From Martinezella tropici (GTDB lineage: Bacteria; Pseudomonadota; Alphaproteobacteria; Rhizobiales; Rhizobiaceae): a DNA stretch of 64,000 nucleotides. The notes under the pieces are model-generated. The model ran no database searches. It saw only the letters and a program-made list of their open reading frames with translations, and had not been told where the DNA came from. Below are positions 11,836 through 20,798 of the stretch, piece by piece. Position numbers and translations under genes: made by a program. Location of the stretch: NCBI RefSeq assembly GCF_008370325.1, contig NZ_VNIP01000009.1, forward strand, positions 124,001 through 188,000. Direction: 5' to 3'. Numbering within the stretch: the first letter of the stretch is position 1; each line of letters begins with the position of its first letter.

Positions 11836-12008
11836 GGCTATTCGCGCGTGCGGGCGTAAGGCTCATTCGTGCGTGTAAGAAAAGATTAACTCCTTGCGTT
11901 AAGGAAATCTCCGTCTCGTGCGCATAAAGCAGAACCATGTCTCGGCATGCCTCCCGAAAGCCGCTTTCGAGCGTTAGGGATTGCGCCCTCTGCGAACGGA
12001 AGATTTTG

Positions 12009-13100
12009 ATGATTTCTGCCCTCGGATCCAGGACGATGCGGTCGACGAAGCCGGCGCTCGGCGATATCCTGCTTTGGCTTGCCACGGCCTTTCCGTTGAT
12101 GCTGGCGATCCTGTTGATCGCGACGATGCTGACGCTGCAGCCGGCGCATGCGGAAGGCGCAGTCTCAGATAGCTGCGGTGGCAGGGATCTCATGGCCGAA
12201 CTTCAAAAGACCGATCCGGCCAAATATGCCTCCATCATCGCCGCCGGCGATAAGGTCGAGAATGGCAAGAGTATCTTCTGGAAGATCGAAAAGCCCGGCC
12301 TGAAGCCGTCATGGCTGCTCGGCACAATGCATGTCTCGGATTCGCGCGTGCTCACCATGCCGAAGGGTGCTACCGACGCCGCTGCGGCAGCCGATGCGAT
12401 CATCGTTGAATCCGACGAGATCCTGGATGACAAGAAGGCAGCCCTTGCGCTTTTTTCCAATCCCTCCCTGACGATGCTGACCGACGGATCAACGATCAGC
12501 GAGCATCTGTCGCCCGAAGACAATACCCGGCTGGAAGCCGGCCTGAAGGAGCGCGGCCTGACGCTCGCCGCCGTCTCGCGCATGCAGCCCTGGCTGATCT
12601 CCAGCTCCTTCGAAATGACCGGCTGCGAGGTTCGCCGCAAGGCGACCGGCGCAAAGTTCCTCGACCAGAAGCTGGCAGGCGATGCCGCCGCCGAGGGCAA
12701 GAAGGTCGTGGGCCTCGAAACGCTGGCCGAGCAGGCCAAGGCCATGAGCGATCTGCCGATCGCGCTGCATCTGAAGTCGCTGATGCAAACCCTCGAACTG
12801 GGCAACAAGATCAACGACGTCAATGAAACGATGACCGGCCTCTATCTCGCCGGCAATATCGGCGCGATGATCCCGATGCTGAAGGTGATCGAGCCGGACC
12901 AGAAGATCACGGACGACGATACCGCCGCCTTCGAGCAGCGCATCATCCTCGATCGCAACAAGGTGATGGCCGAACGCGCCGCGCCGGTTCTCGACAAAGG
13001 TAATGCTTTCATGGCCGTTGGCGCACTGCACCTCGTCGGCGACCAGGGACTGGTGACGCTGCTGCGAAAGCAGGGTTTTACTGTCACGGCAGCGAACTGA
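12009..13100 (+). CDS. TraB/GumN family protein, exported or membrane-anchored
   Basis: A 363-residue protein with an N-terminal hydrophobic segment (about 18-45, ending LQPAHA) that should act as a signal peptide or anchor. The mature part opens SCGGRDLMAELQKTDPAKYA and carries the two family motifs: GTMHVSD early and GALHLVG near the C-terminus, thought to be metal-binding in the EreA/TraB fold. Start 12009 has GGAAG about 7 bases upstream; ATG 11937 would add 24 residues. The molecular function of the family in bacteria is poorly known. The 3' end overlaps the convergent DUF2867 gene by 17 bp. Confidence 0.85.
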   Translation: MISALGSRTMRSTKPALGDILLWLATAFPLMLAILLIATMLTLQPAHAEGAVSDSCGGRDLMAELQKTDPAKYASIIAAGDKVENGKSIFWKIEKPGLKPSWLLGTMHVSDSRVLTMPKGATDAAAAADAIIVESDEILDDKKAALALFSNPSLTMLTDGSTISEHLSPEDNTRLEAGLKERGLTLAAVSRMQPWLISSSFEMTGCEVRRKATGAKFLDQKLAGDAAAEGKKVVGLETLAEQAKAMSDLPIALHLKSLMQTLELGNKINDVNETMTGLYLAGNIGAMIPMLKVIEPDQKITDDDTAAFEQRIILDRNKVMAERAAPVLDKGNAFMAVGALHLVGDQGLVTLLRKQGFTVTAAN

Positions 13101-13590
13101 CCGCTCGCATCCGCTTGCCCAAATTGGAAAGCGTCGTCGCGACGATCAGCCGGTGGAATGGCGTGATGATTGCGAGATAGATCCAGCCAAGCAATATTTT
13201 CCGCCTGACGAGCGTCGTCGCATCGACCAGCCGACGCCCCTGATCATCACTCCGCACGTCGATGACGACCCGAAAATCGAGATGCCGATCGTCGAACCCG
13301 AGCACGACCTGATTGTCGGACTTGCTGACGACGGGAAAGAAGCCGATCTTTTCCAGCTCGTCCGCCTGATGGTCGCTGCTGGATCTCAAGCCGAACAAGC
13401 TTGTTACCGCATCGCGCACTCGTATCAGCAGCCGCACCCAAAACGGAAAGCGGCTGAGCATCGTTCGGGCGGCGGCAATTGCCGTCAGATCCGAGTTCGG
13501 GATCTTCAGTTCGAAGCAGTCGGCCCAATCGGCATCCGGCAACGCCGGATGCGGCATAAGCGGCTTCACCATTAAAGGCCTTGCAGACAT
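13084..13590 (-). CDS. DUF2867 domain protein
   Basis: Product of 168 residues matching the DUF2867 layout: ADWADCFELKIPN at the start, a central amphipathic region RFPFWVRLLIRVRDAVTSLF, then IGFFPVV, NQVVLGFDDRHLDFRVVI and a C-terminal hydrophobic KILLGWIYLAIITPFHRLIV. The function is unknown; the fold may bind lipids or other hydrophobic ligands (inference). Start 13590 (MSARPLMVK) has AAGGACGG upstream. It converges with and overlaps the TraB-family gene by 17 bp. Confidence 0.8.
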   Translation of the reverse strand: MSARPLMVKPLMPHPALPDADWADCFELKIPNSDLTAIAAARTMLSRFPFWVRLLIRVRDAVTSLFGLRSSSDHQADELEKIGFFPVVSKSDNQVVLGFDDRHLDFRVVIDVRSDDQGRRLVDATTLVRRKILLGWIYLAIITPFHRLIVATTLSNLGKRMRAVSSLP

Positions 13591-13691
13591 GGTTTCATCC
13601 GTCCTTATTCGACGTCTGCAGGCTACCACACATTGCGATGCTACCCGATCGGCAAACGCCGGCTGCGGCAATTTGGCCGGCAGATGGCAGG

Positions 13692-16553
13692 TCAGCGAAC
13701 CGCCGATCCGTCGGCCGGCAATATCTTCATCCGCCAGGAGGTTTCCGGCTTCAGATAAGTCGTCGCGATGGCGCGGACATCCTGTGCGGTCACGGCCTGA
13801 TAACCGCTGATGCCGCTGCGAATCCGTTCGAGGCGACGCGGGTCCGTCTGGGCGTTCTGCAGATTCTGAAGCCAGTAGTTGTTGGCCTGTTGCGACCGCT
13901 TGACCTCCTCGATGATCGGAGCCTTCGCGCGCGTCAGCTCATCCGGCGAGACGTCTCCGCCGCGCAGATCGCCGGCGATCTTGTCGACCAGATCGAAGAA
14001 GTGATCCAGCTTGGCCGGCGTCGTCTCGACATAGGCGTAGGCGAAGCCATAGCCCGGAATCGATCTCGACAGATCGACCTCGCTCTGCGGACTATAGGTT
14101 GCTCCCTCGGCGAGGCGGAACTGGTCGATCAGGCGATTCTGCAGGATCGCCCCGGTCACATTGGCGGCCGCGGCTCTCGGCAGATCCGAGAGAAAATCGC
14201 CGATCGGCATGGCGATGGCCGCGCCGGCAGTGTCGCTTCGACCGTCGTGAAGCCGGATGACCGGTTCCACGGTCGGCGCGGGAAAATGCACATCGGCGCC
14301 ATCCACCTGACCCTGCACGTCGCTGCGCGGCGGCAGCGCGCCGAAGGTTTCAGCCGTCATGCGGATGGCATCGTCGACCTCGACGTCGCCAGCGATGATG
14401 ACCTCGATCCGTCCCTTGGAAAGGAGCGGTTGCAGCAACGTCTCGAAATCCTCCGGCTTGGCATCGAGCAGTTGCGACCGGTTCGGGAATACCCAGCGCG
14501 GATCGCCGGAGTGCAGGAGACCGGGCAATTCGCGACCGACCACGCTGCCCGGCGTCGCCTGAAGCTGGTCGAGACTGTTCAGATAGGCCTGCTGCACCCG
14601 TTTGAAGACGTCCGGACGGTAGGCCGGATCCGAAGCATAGGCCGTCAGAAGCTGCAATTGCGCCGCCAAATCGCGCGGCCGCGTGGCACCCTCGAATTTG
14701 AAGGCGGCATCCTGGATGGCAAAATCGTTGCCGACGACCTTTTCGGCAAAAGCCTTCTGTATATCGTCATAGCTGATGGCATTCAGGCCGGACAGCGGCA
14801 GCGCCGGCGCCGCCCAGATCGGCAACGGACGGTCCCGCGGCAGATCCAGCCGGCCATGGCCGATATTGGCGCGCACCAACACTTCGTCTTGACGGTATTT
14901 GGTCGGCTTCACGGTCAGGCGGACGCCATTGGCAAAGCGAACCATGGTAATGCCGAGATCATCGACCGATCGCCGTTCGACGATGGTCCCCGGCTGCCCG
15001 AAATTGGTATAGGGCCAGGCGACTGCGGCCGCCTGCTCCGGCGCGCTGACCGCGACGGCACGCGACTCGGCGTAGGCTTTCTCGACGGCGGCATCGCCGC
15101 CCTCGGGCATTTGCGGGATTTGCAGTACGAGCTGCGGGCCGTTGCCGGAGAAAACACGCTGAAGAGTTTGATTGACTTCGCTCGCGCTCAGCCCCTTCAT
15201 CGCGGCGTCGAATAGCGAAAGATCATCCGCAGGCGAGGTGAAAACCAGGTTCTCGCCGACGCTCCAGGCAAGCGATCCGGCGATATCCGGGCTGGTACGT
15301 GTCGCCGCCCCGCCCGCTGCCGCCTGCAGGGTGGAACGATATTCAGCGATCTCACGGTCGATCTCGCTTTGATCGGCGCCGAATTGCGCAATACGTCGCT
15401 GTTCTTGATCGACGGCGGCAAGCGCTGCCTGCCATTTGGCTGAATCGCTATCGGCAGCAATCAACGCGACACGGGCTGACTTGAAGAAGTCCTGCGCACC
15501 GGCCTGCGCGTTGACGAAGGGCGGATTGGGCTGCTGCGCCAGAAGGGACAGGCGCCGGTTGAGAACGGCGAAACCGATATCCTCGATCAGCTGCGCGCGA
15601 CGCTTGGCGACCATATCCGGCGAAGCATCATAGGGGCGCGTCCAGGCGAGCTGTACACGCGTAGCACCGCCGGGCACGACGACCGTACCGACACGTTCGC
15701 CATGCTTTTCCAGCGTGCCGAGATCAGGATCGATCGGCGCCGGGCTGGCGGCGGCCCAATTGCCGAACCGGTTGCGGATATCGGCTTCGATGGCGGCGGC
15801 ATCGATATCACCGACGACGATCAGCGTGGTGCGATCCGGACGATAATAGCTGCGGTAAAAGTCCCGTACGAGATCGACCGGGGCATTGCTGATGATGTCG
15901 GTCTTGCCGATCGGCGTGCGCTGCGGCACGAGCTGACCTGGCAGCAGCTGCGTGAGGAAGCCGATCCCGCCACGATATTGCGGCGTGTCGCGCAGCTTCT
16001 CTTCCGAGAGAATCACTCCGCGCTCGCGGTCGAAGGCGCCCGCGTCGAGCTTCAACTCGCTGGCCGTCTCCCGCATCAGCATCAATCCGGTCGAAACCGT
16101 CTCGGGATTGGCTTCGGGAAGATCCAGCGCATAGACGGTTTCGCCATAGCTTGTGGAAGCGTTCGTATCCGCGCCGAAGGCCAGCCCGAGACGCTGAAGA
16201 ATGCGCACCATCTCGCCTTCAGGAACATGGGTCGAGCCCTTGAAGGCCATATGCTCGAGGAAATGCGCCAGGCCCTGCTGGTCGTCACGCTCCTGCAGCG
16301 AACCGGCGCCGATGCGGAAGCGGATCGCCACCTGACCGGTCGGCGTCGCATTGTGCATGACGGCAAAGCGCATGCCGTTCGGCAGCGTGCCGAAGCGGAT
16401 CCCCTGCTCCACCGGCAGGTCGCTGACCGCCTGCGGCCAGCCCGCGGCCGGCGCTTCGGCATGCACAGGCGCCGCAACGGTAGCGAGGAGTGCGAGCGCA
16501 ATCGCAACGGCAAGTTTCAGGGATAGGTAAGCGGCGGGGATTTGGCGTGACAT
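13692..16553 (-). CDS. M16 family zinc metallopeptidase, periplasmic
   Basis: Pitrilysin-type protease of 953 residues, the size of a fused two-lobe M16 enzyme. A signal peptide lies at about 1-32 (AVAIALALLATVAAPVHA). The inverted zinc motif HFLEH is at 97-101 and the third ligand is likely E177, 76 residues on, which is the family spacing. The C-terminal half carries the inactive second M16 domain. It follows lpdA on the same strand after 113 bp holding two strong hairpins, so it is probably transcribed separately. The substrate is unknown. Confidence 0.92.
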   Translation of the reverse strand: MSRQIPAAYLSLKLAVAIALALLATVAAPVHAEAPAAGWPQAVSDLPVEQGIRFGTLPNGMRFAVMHNATPTGQVAIRFRIGAGSLQERDDQQGLAHFLEHMAFKGSTHVPEGEMVRILQRLGLAFGADTNASTSYGETVYALDLPEANPETVSTGLMLMRETASELKLDAGAFDRERGVILSEEKLRDTPQYRGGIGFLTQLLPGQLVPQRTPIGKTDIISNAPVDLVRDFYRSYYRPDRTTLIVVGDIDAAAIEADIRNRFGNWAAASPAPIDPDLGTLEKHGERVGTVVVPGGATRVQLAWTRPYDASPDMVAKRRAQLIEDIGFAVLNRRLSLLAQQPNPPFVNAQAGAQDFFKSARVALIAADSDSAKWQAALAAVDQEQRRIAQFGADQSEIDREIAEYRSTLQAAAGGAATRTSPDIAGSLAWSVGENLVFTSPADDLSLFDAAMKGLSASEVNQTLQRVFSGNGPQLVLQIPQMPEGGDAAVEKAYAESRAVAVSAPEQAAAVAWPYTNFGQPGTIVERRSVDDLGITMVRFANGVRLTVKPTKYRQDEVLVRANIGHGRLDLPRDRPLPIWAAPALPLSGLNAISYDDIQKAFAEKVVGNDFAIQDAAFKFEGATRPRDLAAQLQLLTAYASDPAYRPDVFKRVQQAYLNSLDQLQATPGSVVGRELPGLLHSGDPRWVFPNRSQLLDAKPEDFETLLQPLLSKGRIEVIIAGDVEVDDAIRMTAETFGALPPRSDVQGQVDGADVHFPAPTVEPVIRLHDGRSDTAGAAIAMPIGDFLSDLPRAAAANVTGAILQNRLIDQFRLAEGATYSPQSEVDLSRSIPGYGFAYAYVETTPAKLDHFFDLVDKIAGDLRGGDVSPDELTRAKAPIIEEVKRSQQANNYWLQNLQNAQTDPRRLERIRSGISGYQAVTAQDVRAIATTYLKPETSWRMKILPADGSAVR

Positions 16554-16579
16554 GCTTGCTTTGTTGATGAGAAGGATTG

Positions 16580-16618
16580 GATGATGCGATGCACGGGAGC
16601 CCCGTACATCGCATCATC
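16580..16618 (-). terminator. Strong hairpin downstream of lpdA (no U-tract)
   Basis: GATGATGCGATG-C-ACGGG pairs with CCCGT-A-CATCGCATCATC around a 3-base loop: 17 paired positions with one C/A mismatch. It lies between the lpdA stop and the M16 start. There is no run of Us after the stem on the minus strand, so it may be an mRNA-stabilising or repeat-type structure rather than an intrinsic terminator. Confidence 0.5.
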
Positions 16619-16634
16619 AGGCAAGCATTGCAAT

Positions 16635-16655
16635 CCCGGCGCTTGTCTCGCCGGG
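16635..16655 (-). terminator. Second hairpin just after lpdA stop
   Basis: CCCGGCG and CGCCGGG flank a 7-base loop, starting 12 bp beyond the lpdA stop on the minus strand. There is no U-tract. With the larger hairpin at 16580-16618 it may terminate or protect the 3' end of the long TCA transcript. Confidence 0.4.
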
Positions 16656-16666
16656 ACCGTCCGATC

Positions 16667-18073
16667 TTACATATGGATCGGCTTGAAGAAGGTCGCGAGC
16701 GCGGCTTCCTTGACGGCTTCCGACATGGTGGGATGCGCGTGGCATGTGCGGCCGAGATCTTCCGACGAACCACCGAATTCCATCAGCACGGCAATTTCGT
16801 GGATCATCTCGCCGGCGCCGAAGCCGACGATATGGCCGCCGAGAACGCGATCCGTTTCCTTGTCGGCCAGGATCTTGACGAAACCATCCGTCGCCAGCAT
16901 GGCGCGGGCGCGGCCGTTAGCCGAGAACGGGAACTTGCCGACCTTGTAGGCGATGCCTGCGGCCTTCAGCTCTTCCTCGGTCTTGCCGACGGAGGCGACT
17001 TCCGGCTGCGTATAGACGACGCTCGGGATGACGTCGTAATTAACGTGACCTGCCTGGCCTGCGAGGATTTCGGCGAGCGCCACGCCCTCGTCTTCCGCCT
17101 TGTGCGCCAGCATCGGACCCTTCACCACGTCGCCGATGGCATAGATGCCGGCGACATTGGTCTTGAAGTGGCCGTCGATCTCGACGCGGCCGCGATTGTC
17201 GAGCACGACGCCGGCTTCTTCGAGGCCGAGGCCTGCCGTGTACGGCTTGCGGCCGGTGGCGACGAGAACGACATCGGCATCGAGCACGACCTTGTCGCCG
17301 CCCTTGACCGGTTCGAAGGTAACCTTCGCGCCATTGCCTGTTTTTTCGACGCCGACGACCTTGGCGCCGAGATGGAATTCGATGCCCTGCTTGGCAAGCA
17401 TGCGCTGGAATTGCTTGGAGACTTCGCCGTCCATGCCGCCGAGGATGGTGTCGAGATATTCGACGACGGTAACCGTGGCGCCGAGACGCGACCAGACCGA
17501 GCCGAGCTCGAGGCCGATGACGCCGCCGCCGACCACGATCATCTTGCCCGGCACCTTGTCGAGCGCGATGCCACCCGTGGAGGAGATGATGACCTTCTCG
17601 TCGATCTCGAGAGGCACGCCCGGGATGCCGGCAACGTCGGAGCCGGTGGCGATGACGATGTTCTTGCCCTCGATCTCGGTCACCTTGCCGTCGTCGGCCG
17701 TGACGGCGACCTTGCCGGCGGAGACGATCTTGCCGGTGCCCTGGAAGGCATCGATCTTGTTCTTCTTGAAGAGGAAGGCCACGCCATCGACGTTCGACTT
17801 CACGGTCGCATCCTTGTGCGCCAGCATCTTGCCGAGGTTCAGCTTCGGTGCGGCGACTTCGACGCCGAGGGCGTCCATGCCATGGCCGGCATGATGGAAC
17901 ACTTCGGAAGCGTGCAGCAGCGCCTTGGACGGGATGCAGCCGACATTGAGGCAGGTGCCGCCATAGGTCGCGCGCTTTTCGACGACCGCGACCTTCAGGC
18001 CGAGCTGCGCTGCCTTGACTGCGCAGACATAGCCGCCGGGGCCGGTTCCGATAATGATCACATCGTAGGACAT
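16667..18073 (-). CDS. lpdA: Dihydrolipoamide dehydrogenase (E3)
   Basis: Flavoprotein that reoxidises the lipoyl group of 2-oxoacid dehydrogenase complexes with NAD+. The product has 468 residues. The FAD-binding GTGPGGYVCAV is at the start, the redox disulfide GGTCLNVGCIPSK (C41, C46) follows, then a second GGGVIGLELGSVW nucleotide fold, and the catalytic His-Glu pair is in HAHPTMSEAV near the C-terminus. It is the last gene of the sucAB-containing run, so it most likely serves 2-oxoglutarate dehydrogenase; rhizobia often carry other lpd copies with pyruvate dehydrogenase. Confidence 0.97.
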   Translation of the reverse strand: MSYDVIIIGTGPGGYVCAVKAAQLGLKVAVVEKRATYGGTCLNVGCIPSKALLHASEVFHHAGHGMDALGVEVAAPKLNLGKMLAHKDATVKSNVDGVAFLFKKNKIDAFQGTGKIVSAGKVAVTADDGKVTEIEGKNIVIATGSDVAGIPGVPLEIDEKVIISSTGGIALDKVPGKMIVVGGGVIGLELGSVWSRLGATVTVVEYLDTILGGMDGEVSKQFQRMLAKQGIEFHLGAKVVGVEKTGNGAKVTFEPVKGGDKVVLDADVVLVATGRKPYTAGLGLEEAGVVLDNRGRVEIDGHFKTNVAGIYAIGDVVKGPMLAHKAEDEGVALAEILAGQAGHVNYDVIPSVVYTQPEVASVGKTEEELKAAGIAYKVGKFPFSANGRARAMLATDGFVKILADKETDRVLGGHIVGFGAGEMIHEIAVLMEFGGSSEDLGRTCHAHPTMSEAVKEAALATFFKPIHM

Positions 18074-18100
18074 GTTTGATTTCCTTGTTTTGTATCTTTG

Positions 18101-18739
18101 TTAGTCAGTCGCCCGTGCCAAGGCGAGGCGGATGCCGAAGCCGACGAGCGCCGCTCCGGTGATGCGGTTGAACCATTTGCCTGATGCGATGAAGCGATCG
18201 CGGACCGGCTTGACGGTGAAGAAGGTGGAGACGCCTGCGAACCAGGCGACAAGCGCCGCCGCCATGCCGATGCCGTAGCTGAACTGGATGAGCGCCGGCG
18301 TATCGTGATGCACGAGCGTCGAAAACAGTGACAGAAAGAACAGCACCGGCTTCGGATTCAGCGCATTGGTGACGAAGCCCGTCGCCAGGCAGCGCCAGGC
18401 GGAGACCGGCTTGCGGTCCTCCTCGGTGATCTCGACGTCCTTCACCTTGAAGCCCGGTTCGCGGAACGACTTGATGCCCAGATAGACGAGATAGAGAACG
18501 CCGGCCCATTTGATCAAGCTGAACAGGACGAGCGACTGCGACACGATCAGGCCAAGGCCGAGAATGGTATAGCTGATGTGGAAGAGCAGCGAGAAGCCCA
18601 TGCCGAGCCCGGTCATCATGGCGGCGCGGCGGCCATGCACGATGCTCTGGCGCAGGATCACGGCAAAATCAGCGCCCGGAACGACGATGAAGATCGAGAA
18701 CACCGCCATCAGGCCGAGAAATTCGAGAATATACTGCAT
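18101..18739 (-). CDS. LysE/RhtB family amino-acid exporter
   Basis: Inner-membrane exporter of 212 residues with about six hydrophobic segments. The hallmark FIVVPGADFAVILRQSI sits near the N-terminus and ATGFVTNALNPKPVLFFLSL in the middle, both LysE/RhtB family signatures. The substrate is not predictable. It lies 18 bp after the SDR gene and 27 bp before lpdA on the same strand, an unusual position inside the 2-oxoglutarate dehydrogenase gene run. Confidence 0.92.
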   Translation of the reverse strand: MQYILEFLGLMAVFSIFIVVPGADFAVILRQSIVHGRRAAMMTGLGMGFSLLFHISYTILGLGLIVSQSLVLFSLIKWAGVLYLVYLGIKSFREPGFKVKDVEITEEDRKPVSAWRCLATGFVTNALNPKPVLFFLSLFSTLVHHDTPALIQFSYGIGMAAALVAWFAGVSTFFTVKPVRDRFIASGKWFNRITGAALVGFGIRLALARATD

Positions 18740-18757
18740 GTCACCTATCCGTTCCGA

Positions 18758-19513
18758 TCAGCGACCGCCGCTCACATCGAGCACGGCACCCGTTATATAG
18801 GATGCGTGCGGGCTCAAAAGGTAGAGGATGGCGTCGGCGACCTCGTCGGCCGTTCCCGCTCGTTTCATCGGCAATTGCGGCGCGATATCGCGCGCCCGAT
18901 CCGGCAGGCCGGCGGCCGCGTGGATATCCGTATCGATGATCCCCGGCCGCACGGCATTGACGCGGATGCCTTCCGCCGCCACTTCACGCGCAAGCCCCAC
19001 GGTGAACGTATCGATCGCGCCCTTGGAGGCGGCATAGTCGACATATTGTCCGCCGCCGCCGAGCGTTGCCGCCATCGAGGAAACATTGACGATCACCCCG
19101 CCCTTGCCGCCATGCCGGGTCGACATGCGGCGCACGGCTTCGGCGGCGGCCAGCATCGAGCCGGTGACGTTGATGCGGAACATGCGGTCGAGCCGCTCCG
19201 GCGTCATCTCGTCCAGGCGCTGGATAGTGTCGACGATGCCGGCATTGTTGACGAGCCCGTCGACGCGGCCGAAATGCGCGTCGACTTTGGCGAAGATGGC
19301 TTTGATATCCTCGGGCTTGCCGACATCGCCGGCGATCGCTATCGCCTCGCCGCCGGCGTCAACGATCGTCCCCACCACAGCCTCTGCCGCATCCTTGTTT
19401 GACGCATAATTGACCGCCACGGCCCAGCCATGCTGGGCGGCGGCCAGGCAAACCGCCGCACCGATGCCGCGGCTGCCGCCGGTCACGAGAAGAACAGGTA
19501 CTTCGTCGGTCAT
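18758..19513 (-). CDS. Short-chain dehydrogenase/reductase
   Basis: NAD(P)-dependent oxidoreductase of 251 residues. The cofactor loop GGSRGIG comes near residue 10, followed by NNAG, a catalytic serine in VNVSSMAA and the YAASK active site; the C-terminus ITGAVLDVSGGR is classical. An open frame to 19750 is not coding; ATG 19513 has AAGGA 8 bases upstream and forms an ATGA overlap with the preceding gene's stop. The substrate is unknown. It is the fourth gene after sucB. Confidence 0.93.
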   Translation of the reverse strand: MTDEVPVLLVTGGSRGIGAAVCLAAAQHGWAVAVNYASNKDAAEAVVGTIVDAGGEAIAIAGDVGKPEDIKAIFAKVDAHFGRVDGLVNNAGIVDTIQRLDEMTPERLDRMFRINVTGSMLAAAEAVRRMSTRHGGKGGVIVNVSSMAATLGGGGQYVDYAASKGAIDTFTVGLAREVAAEGIRVNAVRPGIIDTDIHAAAGLPDRARDIAPQLPMKRAGTADEVADAILYLLSPHASYITGAVLDVSGGR

Positions 19514-20037
19514 TGATTGCATCCTTTCAGGCTGAGGACGTCCCAGGGTGCGACAGTCGCTTTCCCTTTGCCCCACAGCGACGACTTCTGGATCGAGGGA
19601 CCAAGCGCCGGCAGGAACAGCCGGTCCGCCGCGCTCTCGCCTTCCGCCGGCAATGCCCGGATATGGCCCTTCAGATCGGAGGCGTAGACCATGCCCTGCC
19701 AGACGGTGCAGGCCCGAAGATCCGCGCCGGTGACATCGCCCTCGGGGCATTCGAACATGATCCGGCCATCGGCGCGCAGCTGATCGTCACTGCGCATGAC
19801 GATGCCTTCGGCCACGATGGCGGTGTTGCGCACGGCGAGCTTGAACCTGTTGCTGACGGCAGATTCCGACCCCATCGGCTCGAACCGCAACTCGTAGGCA
19901 TTGTCCATATCGACGTAGACGGCCTTTTCCTGCACGCATTCCTCCGCATGAACTGCGGCGGGAGCCACCGCGCAGGCGAATGTTATCAAGGGCATCGAGG
20001 CCAGCCGTGCCATCATGTTCTGAGCCGGCATGGTCAT
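19510..20037 (-). CDS. Exported protein of unknown function
   Basis: Product of 175 residues with a probable signal peptide (MARLASMPLITFACAVAPAAVHA, ending near residue 31). The mature part has four cysteines and no family I recognise. It overlaps the DUF4241 gene upstream and the SDR gene downstream by 4 bp each (ATGA), so the three are translationally coupled. That tight coupling suggests a joint function with the DUF4241 protein, which cannot be named. Confidence 0.75.
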   Translation of the reverse strand: MTMPAQNMMARLASMPLITFACAVAPAAVHAEECVQEKAVYVDMDNAYELRFEPMGSESAVSNRFKLAVRNTAIVAEGIVMRSDDQLRADGRIMFECPEGDVTGADLRACTVWQGMVYASDLKGHIRALPAEGESAADRLFLPALGPSIQKSSLWGKGKATVAPWDVLSLKGCNQ

Positions 20038-20783
20038 TCCCCTCCCGGCTCATGCCGGCCATCGGCATTTTCGATCACGCCGAAATCGGTAAACAGAACG
20101 AGCGGCCGGCCGCTGGCATCGAGTCCCCAGAAAACCGGATAGAAGCCGTCGCCCCAGCCGCTCCAGAAAATGGCGACGTTGCCGCGCTTGCCGGATATCG
20201 GCCGATGCATGACATAGTTGTCGCTGTTGGCGCCGAGTTCGGACGCCAGAACATCATCATAGTAATTGACGTCAGACGACGCCTTCTCCAGCTGGACCTG
20301 CTTTTCGCGTTCCTGGATCAGCGCATAGGTATCGGCATCCATGTAGCAGCCGAGACCGGCATCGACCGGATAGCCGAAGAATTCGTCATTCTTCAGCGAA
20401 TTGATATCCTGACCGGGGATCACGGCCAGTTCCCAGCGCACCGGCTTGCCCTCGGCGAAGCGCATACCGGCTGCGGCGATGCGGCCGAAAGCCTGATAGA
20501 GAGTGACGGGATAATCACCTGGGGAAACAGCACGAGTGAGCGCGGTACGGTCAGGCCCGACGAGCGGATCGCTGGCGACGATGCGCCCGGAGGTCAGCTC
20601 GACCTTGCCGATGCGCAGGACGTTGATCGAGCGGGTCGCAAGATCGGCGTCGCTAAGCGACGCCAGATCGAGATTGCTGCTGAGCTTGGAAATGTCGAGT
20701 TCGGCCGCTTCAGCGGACGCTGGCACCCATGCGGCGACGGCGCACATCAATCCGCGCAGCGTCCGCATGGGCCATGTCGACAT
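20034..20783 (-). CDS. DUF4241 domain protein, probably exported
   Basis: Product of 249 residues with a signal-like N-terminus (about 1-27, ending ASAEA). It shows the DUF4241 pattern: GRIVASDPLVG, then PGDYPVTLY, RWELAVIPGQD, YPVDAGLGCYMDADTY, and NVAIFWSGWGDGFYPVFWG near the end. The family's function is unknown. It lies 15 bp downstream of sucB, so it is presumably co-transcribed with the 2-oxoglutarate dehydrogenase genes. Confidence 0.85.
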   Translation of the reverse strand: MSTWPMRTLRGLMCAVAAWVPASAEAAELDISKLSSNLDLASLSDADLATRSINVLRIGKVELTSGRIVASDPLVGPDRTALTRAVSPGDYPVTLYQAFGRIAAAGMRFAEGKPVRWELAVIPGQDINSLKNDEFFGYPVDAGLGCYMDADTYALIQEREKQVQLEKASSDVNYYDDVLASELGANSDNYVMHRPISGKRGNVAIFWSGWGDGFYPVFWGLDASGRPLVLFTDFGVIENADGRHEPGGE

Positions 20784-20798
20784 GATCCAACGCTCCCC

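Noticed and set aside
11888..11906. TTAA...TTAA sequence upstream of the TraB-family gene as a CtrA box
   Set aside because: Spacing is 9 bases, not the required 7.
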